64,000 nucleotides of DNA. It comes from Nitrosomonadales bacterium. GTDB taxonomy: Bacteria > Pseudomonadota > Gammaproteobacteria > Burkholderiales > Gallionellaceae. Below are positions 44,860 through 54,875 of this stretch, in pieces. The translations under genes were made by a program, and so were the position numbers. The notes under the pieces were generated by a model that was not told the DNA's origin, made no database searches, and saw only the letters and a list, made by a program, of their open reading frames with translations. The stretch lies in assembly GCA_016235045.1 (NCBI GenBank), contig JACRME010000004.1, positions 186,001 through 250,000 on the forward strand, read 5' to 3'. Positions within the stretch are counted from its first letter, which is position 1. Each line of letters starts with the position of its first letter.

Positions 44860-47091
44860 TCATTTCGTCTTGAAGACGAACACACCGTCCCAGTCTTCAC
44901 CGGGGGGATTGTTGCGGTAATGGGCAACGCGCCCGGCGTAGACCTCATACAATTTTGCATTGGGAGCGATTTTCAGCAGGTTGAACAACTGAAGTTCCGC
45001 CCGATCCCAGTCCTGCTTGCGATACATCCGCAGCGCCTGCTGGAACAACTTGATTTCCTCCAGCACCGACTGGTCGACTTCGCCGACCAAACCCAGCGGC
45101 TCGAAAATCGCGACCGGCTTGTCTTTACCCTTGACCCGCACCAGATCAAGCTCGCGATAGACAAATTCGGGCGCTTCCGCCTTTGTTTTCTCCCCCACCA
45201 ATACGCCGGCGCCGTATTCCTTGGTGATCCCTTCCAGGCGGGACGCCAGATTCACTGCATCGCCCATCACGGTATAGGCCACCCGCACTTCGGATCCCAT
45301 GTTGCCGACACTCACGCGTCCGGTATTGATGCCCACGCCGATGTGTATTTCCGGCCAACCGCGATCCTTGAAACGAGGCTGCAGCAAACTCAACGTTCGC
45401 TGCATCTCCAGTCCCGACAGCACAGCCTGATAGGCATGGCGTGCATCAGGCAAGGGCGCCCCCCAGAACGCCATGATACAGTCGCCCATGTATTTATCAA
45501 TTGTGCCGCGATGGCTGTAGATCACGCGCGAAAGCGGCGTCAGAAATTCGTTCATCAACAGCGACAAATCCCTGGGCTCCAACCCTTCGGAAATTGTGGT
45601 GAAGCCGCGCACGTCGGAGAAGAGAATGGTCATTTCGCGGCTGTCGCCTTCCATCGAGACCTGTTCCGGATTCTTGCTCATCTCGTCCACCAGCTCGCTC
45701 GGGACGTACTGGCCGAACAGCCCGGTAAGCTGGCGCTTGGTGCGCGATTCGGTGAAGTAGCCGTAGGTCATGTTCAGGGCAAACAGCGCCAGCACCATCA
45801 TCAGGCTCCCCGCCAGCGGCAGCACCATATTGCCGTACTGCCACACCGCACCGTTGACGGCAATCTCGAGCAGCAACACCCCGGCCGAAATCAAGGTACC
45901 CTGGATGGCGCTCAGCATGGGAAGCACAATCGCCAGCATTACCCCGATGAGCAGCAGCAGCGACACGTTCGCCCCCAGCACATAGGGCGGATTCTGCTTG
46001 ATGTTCTGGTTGAGGATTCCGCTGATCATGTTGGCGTGTATCTCCACCCCGGGGTAAATCTCGCCGACCGGCGTGGAACGCAAATCCATCAGGCCGCCCG
46101 CGCTGGTTCCCACCAGCACGATCTTGTTCCGCATGTCGGCCAACGGGGTGCGCTCGTGCAGGACATCGGCAACGGAAATATAACGGAAGGTATTGCGCCC
46201 CCCGCGATAGGGCACCAAGGCGCAGACCTTGTCGTCCACCGGGATGCGTAGATCGCCCTGGGGCGATTCCAGCGTCAGCCATTCCAGGCCGCCATAGTTT
46301 TTGTCTTTGCCGGGCGCATAGCCGGGAGACAGCCTGGGCGCCCCCAACAGGGTCCGCACGACCGCCAGTGACAGGGGTTCGTAGTACGCCCCCTCGTATT
46401 CGAGCAGCATGGGCACGCGGCGAACCACGCCGTCGAAATCCACCTCGGGATTGAAATGTCCCGCCGCCGCGGCACTGCTTTGCAGTTCGGACAGATTGGC
46501 TCCGAAGCTGTCCCATCGGATAAACGCAATCGGACGCCCCTTGAATGTTCCGGCGGGGAACACCGATTCCGGCAAAACCCCGGCGCTGCTCTTGTCGGAA
46601 CCGCGCTCGCTGTTGGTGAAGAAATAGCCGAGAACAACTTTGCGCTGCCTGATCTTGCTTGCAAAGAGCGCATCGTATTCCAGGCGCGGTTGAATTTGCG
46701 TCAGGGCCGTTTGGAACTGGGGCACACCCTTTAACTGGTTCTGGCCCAACTCCTGCAGGACAGCTAGGCCGGAGCTGGTGTCCTTCTCGGCAAAGACCAC
46801 GTCGAAGCCGACGACCGCAGCGCCATAATGATCGAACAGTTCGTCCATCAGCGTTGCAAGTCTGTCGCGGCTCCACGGCCAGCGCCCCTCTTCCTTCAGG
46901 CTTTTCTCGTCGATATCGAGAATGACGATGCGGTCGTCCGCCGCGTTTGGCAAGCTCAACCGCAAACGGTAATCGTAGAGTTTGGCATCGACGTACCGGA
47001 CAAAGCCGAGTTGATAGAATTTGGCGGCATCGCCCAGGAACAGCAGGACCAGCGACAAACCGAAGGCTATCAGAAGTGCATGCTTCTTCAC
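44860..47091 (-). CDS. CHASE2-sensor class III adenylate/guanylate cyclase
   Basis: The 743-residue membrane cyclase has an N-terminal helix followed by an extracytoplasmic CHASE2 domain (about 30-340: IVILDIDEKSLKEEGRWPWS, RVPMLLEYEGAYYEPLSLAV, NKIVLVGTSAGGLMDLRSTP). Three membrane helices (about 345-425) precede the catalytic domain (about 480-650). Metal-binding Asp residues lie in FSDVRGFTTIS and KYMGDCIMAFWGAP; the Lys and adjacent residues suit ATP. It starts at GTG with GGGGTGG upstream. It is flanked by an FHA protein and a phosphodiesterase-like enzyme. It is predicted to make cAMP in response to an external signal. Confidence 0.92.
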   Translation of the reverse strand: MKKHALLIAFGLSLVLLFLGDAAKFYQLGFVRYVDAKLYDYRLRLSLPNAADDRIVILDIDEKSLKEEGRWPWSRDRLATLMDELFDHYGAAVVGFDVVFAEKDTSSGLAVLQELGQNQLKGVPQFQTALTQIQPRLEYDALFASKIRQRKVVLGYFFTNSERGSDKSSAGVLPESVFPAGTFKGRPIAFIRWDSFGANLSELQSSAAAAGHFNPEVDFDGVVRRVPMLLEYEGAYYEPLSLAVVRTLLGAPRLSPGYAPGKDKNYGGLEWLTLESPQGDLRIPVDDKVCALVPYRGGRNTFRYISVADVLHERTPLADMRNKIVLVGTSAGGLMDLRSTPVGEIYPGVEIHANMISGILNQNIKQNPPYVLGANVSLLLLIGVMLAIVLPMLSAIQGTLISAGVLLLEIAVNGAVWQYGNMVLPLAGSLMMVLALFALNMTYGYFTESRTKRQLTGLFGQYVPSELVDEMSKNPEQVSMEGDSREMTILFSDVRGFTTISEGLEPRDLSLLMNEFLTPLSRVIYSHRGTIDKYMGDCIMAFWGAPLPDARHAYQAVLSGLEMQRTLSLLQPRFKDRGWPEIHIGVGINTGRVSVGNMGSEVRVAYTVMGDAVNLASRLEGITKEYGAGVLVGEKTKAEAPEFVYRELDLVRVKGKDKPVAIFEPLGLVGEVDQSVLEEIKLFQQALRMYRKQDWDRAELQLFNLLKIAPNAKLYEVYAGRVAHYRNNPPGEDWDGVFVFKTK

Positions 47092-47147
47092 TTGCCACCC
47101 CGTCTTTCACACCGCCGGATTGCGCGTTGACTGATCACTTTGGGTAA

Positions 47148-47894
47148 TCAGGTCTTGAAGTAGAACTCCATTTTTACCCCGGCCAGTTCGATGAGGTCGT
47201 GATCCCGCAGTTGATGCGGCTGTTCGCCGATGGAAGAACCGTTCACGGTGGGGAAGCTGCCGCCTTCGACATGGGTGATGAAATAACCGTGGGGACGGCG
47301 CGCCAGCACAGCCACCTGCACCCCGGGTTTACCCAGGGTGGTCAGGTTTTTGACCAGTTCGAGTTCCTTGCCCGCGTTGGGGCCGTTCAATATCTGCACC
47401 AATGCGGCCGGAGGCGCCCCGCCGGTCGTGTCCGCCGCCATGCCGCTGCCCGTGGCGTTGAACTGCGTGGTGATCACCGCTTCCGTCTTGCGCGTCGCCG
47501 TCACATCCAGCGGAGATTTCGACGTGCTTTCGCCCGGCGACATCTTCACCGGCGCACGCAACACCATGGTTTTTTCGAAATCTGCCGCCGATGTCTGCGT
47601 GGGTTGATCGTTCAGGTATTTCAGCTTGTATTTGCCGATCTCGATCACATCGTTGTTCTGCAGAAAGTGCTTCTTGGTCGGGGTGCCGTTGACGGCAAGG
47701 CCGTTGGTACTGTCGAGGTCTTCCAGAAAGGAATCGTTGAGGATGGTAACCACGGCCGCATGCTCGCTGCTCACCGCAAGATTGTCGATAACGATATCGT
47801 TATGCGGCTTGCGGCCTATCGTGGTGCGCTCCTTGTTAAGCGGATATTCCTTCATCACCGCCCCATCCATGCTGAGTATCAATTTAGCCGGCAT
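47148..47894 (-). CDS. FHA-domain protein with two forkhead-associated domains
   Basis: The 248-residue protein is predicted to bind phosphothreonine peptides. The N-terminal FHA (about 15-95) has all hallmarks: RTTIGRKPHNDIVIDN, AVSSEHAAVV and LEDLDSTNGLAVNG. A linker of about 60 residues follows. The second FHA (about 160-245) is weaker, with LTTLGKPGVQVAVLARRPHG and FPTVNGSSIGEQPHQLRDHD. It lies between the PP2C phosphatase and the adenylate cyclase. With the CHASE2 Ser/Thr kinase upstream, it is the likely reader of kinase-generated phosphorylation, perhaps passing it to the cyclase. Confidence 0.92.
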   Translation of the reverse strand: MPAKLILSMDGAVMKEYPLNKERTTIGRKPHNDIVIDNLAVSSEHAAVVTILNDSFLEDLDSTNGLAVNGTPTKKHFLQNNDVIEIGKYKLKYLNDQPTQTSAADFEKTMVLRAPVKMSPGESTSKSPLDVTATRKTEAVITTQFNATGSGMAADTTGGAPPAALVQILNGPNAGKELELVKNLTTLGKPGVQVAVLARRPHGYFITHVEGGSFPTVNGSSIGEQPHQLRDHDLIELAGVKMEFYFKT

Positions 47895-47926
47895 ATCGTC
47901 AATCCCCGTAGTTAACTCTTGCTATC

Positions 47927-48751
47927 TCAATTTCCAAACCAGGAACGCAATTTCGCCCACCATCCGTGAGGAACTGCGAAACGTCCTTTTACCTTCACCA
48001 GAATGACCGACACGTTATCCCGTCCGCCATTATCGTTAGCCAGCTCTATCAGTTGTACAGCCGCCAGCGGCAGGTTGTTTTTCAACATCTGCAGCGTCGC
48101 GCCGATGTCGTCATCCTCAACCATATCGTTCAGACCATCGGAGCACAACACATATACATCTCCGACCTGAACGTCATGCATGTGCAGTTCGGGCTCAACG
48201 TCGGAATCAATCCCCACGGCGCGCGTCACCAGGTTCTTGTTCTTGGACAAGCGCGCGTCGGCCTTGCTGATCAACCCGCCGTCGATCTGTTCCTGCAACA
48301 GCGAATGATCGCGCGTAATGCACTCCAGTTCTTCGTCGCGCAAACGGTACAGGCGCGAATCGCCCACATGCGCCACCGCCACCCGGTCGTCATAGAAGAG
48401 CGCGGTGACGATGGTCGTACCCATCCCGGCATATTGCGGCTGGCTCTGCGCGGCATGGAAAATGGACAAGTTGGCCTTTTTTACATTATCGCGCAACAGC
48501 CGCACGCCCAGTTCTTCGCCGCTCTCGTTCAGGTCTTCCGGACTTGCGTTCTCGAGCTGGTGACGCACTTCGCTGGCGAGCACCGAAACCGCGATTCCGC
48601 TTGCCACTTCGCCGGCATTATAGCCGCCCATGCCATCCGCCAGCACAACCAGTCCGAGTTCCGGATCGAATGAGATGCTGTCTTCGTTATGCGAACGAAC
48701 CATCCCAGGGTGGGTCTGGCCGACTATTTCAAGCGCATCTTGTATGTCCAC
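47927..48751 (-). CDS. PP2C-family serine/threonine phosphatase
   Basis: The 274-residue protein has the metal-dependent PP2C motifs in order: GMVRSHNEDSISFDPELGLV, VLADGMGGYNAGEVAS, VAHVGDSRLYRLRD, LCSDGLNDMVEDDDI and DNGGRDNVSVILVKV. The Asp residues for Mn/Mg binding are intact. It begins with GTG at 48751 after AGGGGTGG; longer frames upstream encode nothing similar. It lies 43 bases downstream of the Ser/Thr kinase gene and 32 bases before the FHA gene. It should reverse kinase phosphorylation in this circuit. Confidence 0.92.
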   Translation of the reverse strand: MDIQDALEIVGQTHPGMVRSHNEDSISFDPELGLVVLADGMGGYNAGEVASGIAVSVLASEVRHQLENASPEDLNESGEELGVRLLRDNVKKANLSIFHAAQSQPQYAGMGTTIVTALFYDDRVAVAHVGDSRLYRLRDEELECITRDHSLLQEQIDGGLISKADARLSKNKNLVTRAVGIDSDVEPELHMHDVQVGDVYVLCSDGLNDMVEDDDIGATLQMLKNNLPLAAVQLIELANDNGGRDNVSVILVKVKGRFAVPHGWWAKLRSWFGN

Positions 48752-48794
48752 ATGCCACCCCTGAATTCGTCCCTTCGTTATAGCGCATGCCCGG

Positions 48795-51320
48795 TTACAG
48801 GCCGGCAGCGCACTGCCGGATCGCTTCTGCCATCGCACTCCCGCTCGCGTAGCGATCCTGGATCTTTTTCGCCAGCGCCTTGTTGACGATGGCAACCACG
48901 CACGGCGGCACATCCGGATTGACGCTCAGGATGTCCGTGTGCGGCTCGTTGGCGATGCGGAACATCAACTGCGCCATGGAATCCCCTTCGAACGGGAGCT
49001 TACCACACACAAGTTGGTACAGACTCACACCCAGCGAGAACAAATCGGAATGCCCTTCGATCTTGGTTCCGGCCAACTGCTCCGGCGACATGTAGGAAGG
49101 CGTGCCGAGCACCATGCCGGTTTTGGTCTTGGACGAATCGGTGATGCGCGCAATGCCGAAGTCGGTGACTTTCACCGAATCGCTGTCGGGGTCATACATG
49201 ATGTTGGCGGGCTTGATATCCCGGTGCACCACGTTCAGGCCGTGCGCATAGTTCAGCGCATCCGCCACGCGCGCCACGATGCTCAGCACTTTGGGCAGCG
49301 GCAGCAGGTTGGGTTGCTTGGTGTACATCACCAGGTCTTTGCCCTTGAGAAACTCCATCGCGATGTACGCCAGATCGTGCTCTTCGCCGGCGTCGTACAT
49401 GGTGACGATGTTGGGATGATTCAGGCGCCCCGCCGTTTCGGCTTCGCGGAAGAAACGGGCTTTGACTTCTTCCAGTTCGTCCGCCTCGAACTCCTGCGAC
49501 AGCGCCATGGTCTTGATCGCCACCACCCGGCTGATCTTCGGATCCTTGCCCAGGTAGACGACTCCCATCGCGCCCTTGCCCAACTCCTTCTCGATCTCGT
49601 AGCGCCCCAGCATCGGCTTGGCCACGTTTGCCTGATCCAGTTTCATCGTGCTGTCGTTGCTGCGGCCGGAGGAACTGCCCAGGATGATCGTTTCCGCCAT
49701 CGCCCTGGATTGCGCGGTGCGCGCTTCCAGGTCGCGGAACTTGGGATTGTGGTCGGCCATGTAATTGAACACCGATTCGGCCTTGTTGAACTGGCGCTTG
49801 CGCTCGAAGTCCAGCCCGAGGTTGTACAGCACATCCATCAGGCTGTCGTCCAGCGGCACCTTGCGGAACTTGTCGAAGGCCATATCCAGCTGGCCCTGCC
49901 CCTGGAACGCCAAACCCAGCATGCGATTGCTCTCTGCCGAATCCGCATCCGACTTGATCTTGCCTTTTTCCGTCATCAGGAAACGCTTGGTGGTCAGCAA
50001 CAGGTGCCCGACCAGCAACAGCGCGGCGGGCAGCATCAATTGCAGCCACATCGCCTGCGACGTCATCAGGATGAAATGAACGGCCAGCAACACCACAAAT
50101 ATGCCGCCCGTGATGGCAGCAGCCAATCCCGCGCTCAAGCGCGGCACCAACAGGATCAGGTAAAGCGAAACAGCGAGGAAGACGGCACTTTCGGCCCAGA
50201 ATCCCCATTTCGGCACGACAAAGAAATCCTGCTTGAGAATGCTGGACACCGAATGGGCCAGCGTCAGCACCGGCGCCATTCCCGGCGAGATCGGCGTCAC
50301 TTGCGATGCGCCCACGCCGGCGGCAGTGGCGCCGATCAGCACGATCTTGTCGCGGTATTTTTCGGGCGGGATCTTGCCGGACAGGACATCGTAAAACGAA
50401 TCCACCTGGAAGGCCGGCTTGCCCTCCTGATCGCTATAGAAGTGGGTGTACATGCGCGACGCGCTGTCCGTTGGAATCGTCAGGCCGCCCAGTTGGACGG
50501 ATTCGCCCAGCGTGACCTGGATATCTTTCGGTTCCAGGTTCAGACTTTTGGCCACCAGCATCAGCGCAAGCGAAGGGTAATACTGGTCATAGTAGCCCAG
50601 CACCAGCGGTTCGGCGCGAATGCCGCCATCCACATCTTTCCACATGGTGAGATGCCCGAGGGCAGTGGCCTTTTCCCCGAGCATGGGGATGGGAATGAGG
50701 ATTGCGGAGGTGGCGGGCGGCGCGCTTCCCGGCACGCCCTCCTTGATGCTGGTCAGGCTGTTTCTGGTCACAAACTCGGGCAGCTCGACATCCGGCTTGC
50801 CCTGCGGCTCGCCCAGATCGAAAACGACGCCGAGCAATACCTTGTTCGCCTGCGCCAGACTCTCGGCCAACTTCTTGTCGTTGTCGAGGTGGGCCAGCGC
50901 ATCCTGCATGATGTCGTTCAGTTGCGCCCATTCCCTGGGGTTGGAGCGGCGCAGCGAAGAATTGGTGAGAACCTCGTTCAGCCTTTCCAGATACTCCATG
51001 CCGGCGTCGACCTGGGGCTCGGAGAACAGCGCGGTATGGCCGATGACCTTGACGTTCCCGGTGGCCAGAATATCGATCATCATCGCGTGAATCTCGCGCG
51101 GCCACGGCCAACGCCCGAGATTGGCGATACTCTCGTCGTCGATGGCGATCACGGCGATCTTGTCGCTCGGCGTCTTCACCGAAGCAACCACCCCGATGTC
51201 GTAAGCCTTGCGCTCAAGACTCTGGATCAGATCGCTGTTGGCGCTGAACAAAAACACCAGCGCAACCAGCAAAGCCGCGAACCAGTCAGCTTTCCAAAAT
51301 GTTTTTTTCATAGTCGCCAT
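48795..51320 (-). CDS. CHASE2-sensor serine/threonine protein kinase with TPR-like segment
   Basis: The 841-residue kinase has an N-terminal helix, an extracytoplasmic CHASE2 domain (about 40-380: IAVIAIDDESIANLGRWPWP, KIVLIGATAAGVGASQVTP) and three membrane helices (about 385-455). A short TPR-like region (about 480-545) precedes the Hanks-type kinase domain (about 573-830). Catalytic motifs are LGKGAMGVVYLG, VVAIKTM, HRDIKPANIMY, VTDFGIARI and GTPSYMSPEQL. The CHASE2 domain resembles that of the adenylate cyclase downstream, suggesting both sense related signals. It is the first gene of the signalling operon. Confidence 0.93.
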   Translation of the reverse strand: MATMKKTFWKADWFAALLVALVFLFSANSDLIQSLERKAYDIGVVASVKTPSDKIAVIAIDDESIANLGRWPWPREIHAMMIDILATGNVKVIGHTALFSEPQVDAGMEYLERLNEVLTNSSLRRSNPREWAQLNDIMQDALAHLDNDKKLAESLAQANKVLLGVVFDLGEPQGKPDVELPEFVTRNSLTSIKEGVPGSAPPATSAILIPIPMLGEKATALGHLTMWKDVDGGIRAEPLVLGYYDQYYPSLALMLVAKSLNLEPKDIQVTLGESVQLGGLTIPTDSASRMYTHFYSDQEGKPAFQVDSFYDVLSGKIPPEKYRDKIVLIGATAAGVGASQVTPISPGMAPVLTLAHSVSSILKQDFFVVPKWGFWAESAVFLAVSLYLILLVPRLSAGLAAAITGGIFVVLLAVHFILMTSQAMWLQLMLPAALLLVGHLLLTTKRFLMTEKGKIKSDADSAESNRMLGLAFQGQGQLDMAFDKFRKVPLDDSLMDVLYNLGLDFERKRQFNKAESVFNYMADHNPKFRDLEARTAQSRAMAETIILGSSSGRSNDSTMKLDQANVAKPMLGRYEIEKELGKGAMGVVYLGKDPKISRVVAIKTMALSQEFEADELEEVKARFFREAETAGRLNHPNIVTMYDAGEEHDLAYIAMEFLKGKDLVMYTKQPNLLPLPKVLSIVARVADALNYAHGLNVVHRDIKPANIMYDPDSDSVKVTDFGIARITDSSKTKTGMVLGTPSYMSPEQLAGTKIEGHSDLFSLGVSLYQLVCGKLPFEGDSMAQLMFRIANEPHTDILSVNPDVPPCVVAIVNKALAKKIQDRYASGSAMAEAIRQCAAGL

Positions 51321-51410
51321 GCCCGCTTTTACTCAATCCCTGAGCTTACAGGAGCGAATACTAAAACATTTTTCAAGCCCAAACCATACCTGTTTGATTT
51401 ATCAGTTATT

Positions 51411-51836
51411 TCACTTCACCAGCAGGACGGGGATGGTTGCCAGATGGGCAACCTTGGTGGCCACGGAACCCAGCAGCATATTGCTGAACGTACCCTGTCC
51501 ATGGGCGCTGATCACGATCTGGTCGACCTGCTGCTCCTGCGCGGCCTGGACGATGGTTTCTGCCGGGGTGCCGATGGCGATGTGGTAACTGTAGGCCAGT
51601 CCGGCCGCATCCAGCATGGCGCGGGCATCGGCCAGGGCGGCCATGCCCTGTTCGCGGTAATAGTCGTTGATGGTGTCCTGGCTGATGAACAGCTTCACGT
51701 TGCCGGACGCCAGTTTCCATTGCACATTGAGTAAATGAATCTGCGGCGGCTCTTTCAGCCAGGCCACGCTGGCGATCGCATGCTCCACCGCACGGTTGCC
51801 TGGGGTCGAGCCGTCTACCGGGACCAATATTTTCAT
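51411..51836 (-). CDS. Universal stress protein (UspA family)
   Basis: The 141-residue single-domain Usp starts MKILVPVDGSTPGNRAVEH and ends VSAHGQGTFSNMLLGSVA-like sequence followed by VAHLATIPVLLVK. The ATP-binding pattern GxxGx9GS is present except that the first Gly position is Ser (SAHG). ATP binding is thus plausible but unproven. The ATG at 51836 gives the usual start; upstream codons overlap the terC gene. It lies 14 bases after terC on the same strand. Confidence 0.9.
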   Translation of the reverse strand: MKILVPVDGSTPGNRAVEHAIASVAWLKEPPQIHLLNVQWKLASGNVKLFISQDTINDYYREQGMAALADARAMLDAAGLAYSYHIAIGTPAETIVQAAQEQQVDQIVISAHGQGTFSNMLLGSVATKVAHLATIPVLLVK

Positions 51837-51849
51837 GCCTTCCTCCGCT

Positions 51850-52587
51850 TCATGATTCGTCGCTGGTCTCGCCGACCCGCTCATCGACCAGGTGCACGGC
51901 AGGCGCCTTCTCCGCCATGCGCCTGGCCAGCCACAAGCCCATCGCGAGCACGAACACCGCCCCCAGCGCCGGAACCAGCCAATGCAGATAATGCAGTGCC
52001 TCGATCTGCTCCTTGAATGCAGCTTCGGTCACAAGCATCTCGCCCGCCACATAGCCCAGCAAGGCGCCGCCCGCATAGATGATGAAGGGATAGCGGTCGA
52101 TCAGCTTCAGCACCAACTGGCTGCTCCAGGCAATCAGCGGGATGCTGATCAACAGGCCGAACACCAGCAGGAACACGCTCCCTTTCGCGGCAGCGGCCAC
52201 CCCCAGCACGTTGTCAAGACTCATCACGAAGTCGGCGATGATGATGGTTTTCACCGCGCCCCACAGGTTCGCCTCGGCCTTGATGTTACCTTCGCCATGT
52301 TCTTCTTCCGGCAGGATCAGCTTGATGCCGATCCACAGCAGCAGCAATGCGCCGACCAGCTTGAGATAGGGCAGCGACAGCAAGGTCACGGCAAAGAAGG
52401 TCAGCACGATGCGCAAGCCGATCGCGCCGCCCACGCCGTACATGATGCCTTTTTTGCGCTGCGCTGCCGGCAGGTTGCGGCAGGCCAGTGCGATCACCAC
52501 CGCGTTGTCGCCGGACAGCAGCAGGTCGATCACGATGATCTTGAACACATCCACCCAGAACTGGGTAGAACTCAGCATTTCCAGCAT
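51850..52587 (-). CDS. TerC-family integral membrane protein, probable metal exporter
   Basis: The 245-residue membrane protein has about seven helices and the two conserved acidic motifs LLLSGDNAVVIALAC and FVMSLDNVLGVAAAA. These resemble YjbE/YkoY-type TerC proteins linked to manganese efflux or metalation of exported proteins. A charged C-terminus (VHLVDERVGETSDES) follows. It is cotranscribed with the Usp gene. Tellurite resistance is the historical label and is not implied here. No yybP-ykoY riboswitch could be recognised in the short upstream gap, which is filled by a dispersed repeat. Confidence 0.9.
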   Translation of the reverse strand: MLEMLSSTQFWVDVFKIIVIDLLLSGDNAVVIALACRNLPAAQRKKGIMYGVGGAIGLRIVLTFFAVTLLSLPYLKLVGALLLLWIGIKLILPEEEHGEGNIKAEANLWGAVKTIIIADFVMSLDNVLGVAAAAKGSVFLLVFGLLISIPLIAWSSQLVLKLIDRYPFIIYAGGALLGYVAGEMLVTEAAFKEQIEALHYLHWLVPALGAVFVLAMGLWLARRMAEKAPAVHLVDERVGETSDES

Positions 52588-52610
52588 TACTTCCCCCTCA
52601 AACCCGGTGA

Positions 52611-52676
52611 GTGGGAAGTTGCAAGTGGCAAGTGGTGGAAAGCACCACCACTCACCACTTTCTACTCACCACTTAC
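52611..52676. repeat. GTGAGTAG-type dispersed repeat upstream of terC
   Basis: The roughly 90-base gap between sucD and terC consists of GTGG/CCAC-rich inverted sequences (GCAAGTGGCAAGTGGTGG ... CCACCACTCACCACTTTCTA). The 19-base block CCACTTTCTACTCACCACT (52655-52673) is the exact inverse of 24571-24589. It is a small palindromic intergenic repeat. Confidence 0.65.
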
Positions 52677-52678
52677 CG

Positions 52679-53560
52679 CTATTTTTTTAACACCTTCTGC
52701 ATCGTACGGCCCATTTCCGCCGGATTGCGCGTGATGTGGATACCGCATTCTTCCATGACAGCCAGCTTCTCGTTGGCGCCGCCCTGGCCGCCGGAGATGA
52801 TAGCACCGGCATGGCCCATGCGTTTGCCCGGAGGTGCGGTGACGCCCGCGATGAATCCGACCACCGGCTTCTTCATGTTGCCCTTGATCCAGCGCGCGCA
52901 TTCTTCCTCGTCGGTGCCGCCGATTTCGCCGACCATGATCACTGCATCGGTCTCGGGGTCGTCGTTGAACAGCTTCAGCACGTCGATATGCTTCAGGCCG
53001 TTGATCGGGTCGCCGCCGATGCCCACGCAGGACGATTGGCCGTAACCCAGCGCGCTGAGTTGCCCGACGGCTTCATAAGTCAGTGTACCGGAACGCGATA
53101 CCACGCCGATACGGCCTTTCTTGTGGATGTGGCCGGGCATGATGCCGATCTTGATCTCGTCCGGCGTGATCAGGCCGGGGCAATTCGGCCCGATCAGGAT
53201 CGTGCGCTTGCCTTGCATCTTGTAGCGCGTCTTCAGCATGTCGTGCACCGGAACGCCTTCGGTGATGCAGATCACCAGATCCAGGTCCGCTTCCACCGCT
53301 TCGTCGATGGCAGCCGCTGCGCCCGCGGGCGGCACATAAATCACGGAAACGGTGGCGCCGGTCGCCTTCTTGGCGTCGAGCACACTGGCATACACCGGAA
53401 TGCCTTCGAAGTCTTCGCCGGCCTTTTTCGGATTCACGCCGGCAACGAAGCAGTTCGCGCCGTTCGCATACTGCTTGCAATGGAAAGTGTGGAACTGGCC
53501 GACCTTGCCGGTCATGCCCTGGGTGATGACTTTGGTATCTTTGTTGATGAGAATGGACAT
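52679..53560 (-). CDS. sucD: Succinyl-CoA synthetase alpha subunit
   Basis: This subunit of the TCA-cycle enzyme interconverts succinyl-CoA and succinate with substrate-level phosphorylation. The 293-residue product starts [20 protein letters not shown] and has the CoA-binding Rossmann region. The phosphohistidine loop is [20 protein letters not shown], and [20 protein letters not shown] is also typical. The ATG at 53560 lies one base after the sucC stop, and the alternative upstream start overlaps sucC. Length matches the family (about 290). Confidence 0.98.
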   Translation of the reverse strand: MSILINKDTKVITQGMTGKVGQFHTFHCKQYANGANCFVAGVNPKKAGEDFEGIPVYASVLDAKKATGATVSVIYVPPAGAAAAIDEAVEADLDLVICITEGVPVHDMLKTRYKMQGKRTILIGPNCPGLITPDEIKIGIMPGHIHKKGRIGVVSRSGTLTYEAVGQLSALGYGQSSCVGIGGDPINGLKHIDVLKLFNDDPETDAVIMVGEIGGTDEEECARWIKGNMKKPVVGFIAGVTAPPGKRMGHAGAIISGGQGGANEKLAVMEECGIHITRNPAEMGRTMQKVLKK

Positions 53561-53561
53561 G

Positions 53562-54728
<1,167 letters not shown>

Positions 54729-54813
54729 GATCCCCCCTCTTTAAAAAAGCGAAATTTACCAGACCGTAGTCGAAAACGCAGGCCTTTCATTAAAAAATAC
54801 GCAACCTATTATT

Positions 54814-54846
54814 AAAAAAGGGCGCCAGACCCGCGTCCGACGCCCC
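54814..54846 (-). terminator. Rho-independent terminator after the outer-membrane protein gene
   Basis: On the minus strand GGGCG and CGCCC flank a G/C-rich loop and are followed by TTTTTTAAT. It lies 30 bases past the stop at 54876 and separates the cytochrome/outer-membrane operon from sucCD. Confidence 0.75.
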
Positions 54847-54875
54847 CATCGATGGGCTCTGCCACCTCGAAAAAC

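Noticed and set aside
44841-44960. An N-terminal extension of 40 residues on the metallo-hydrolase
   Set aside because: The extra residues overlap the cyclase gene in another frame and precede the natural beta-lactamase fold start at MKLRILG.
48939-51734. A 931-codon plus-strand frame
   Set aside because: It is antisense to the CHASE2 kinase and usp genes and shows shadow composition. The minus-strand genes carry catalytic motifs.
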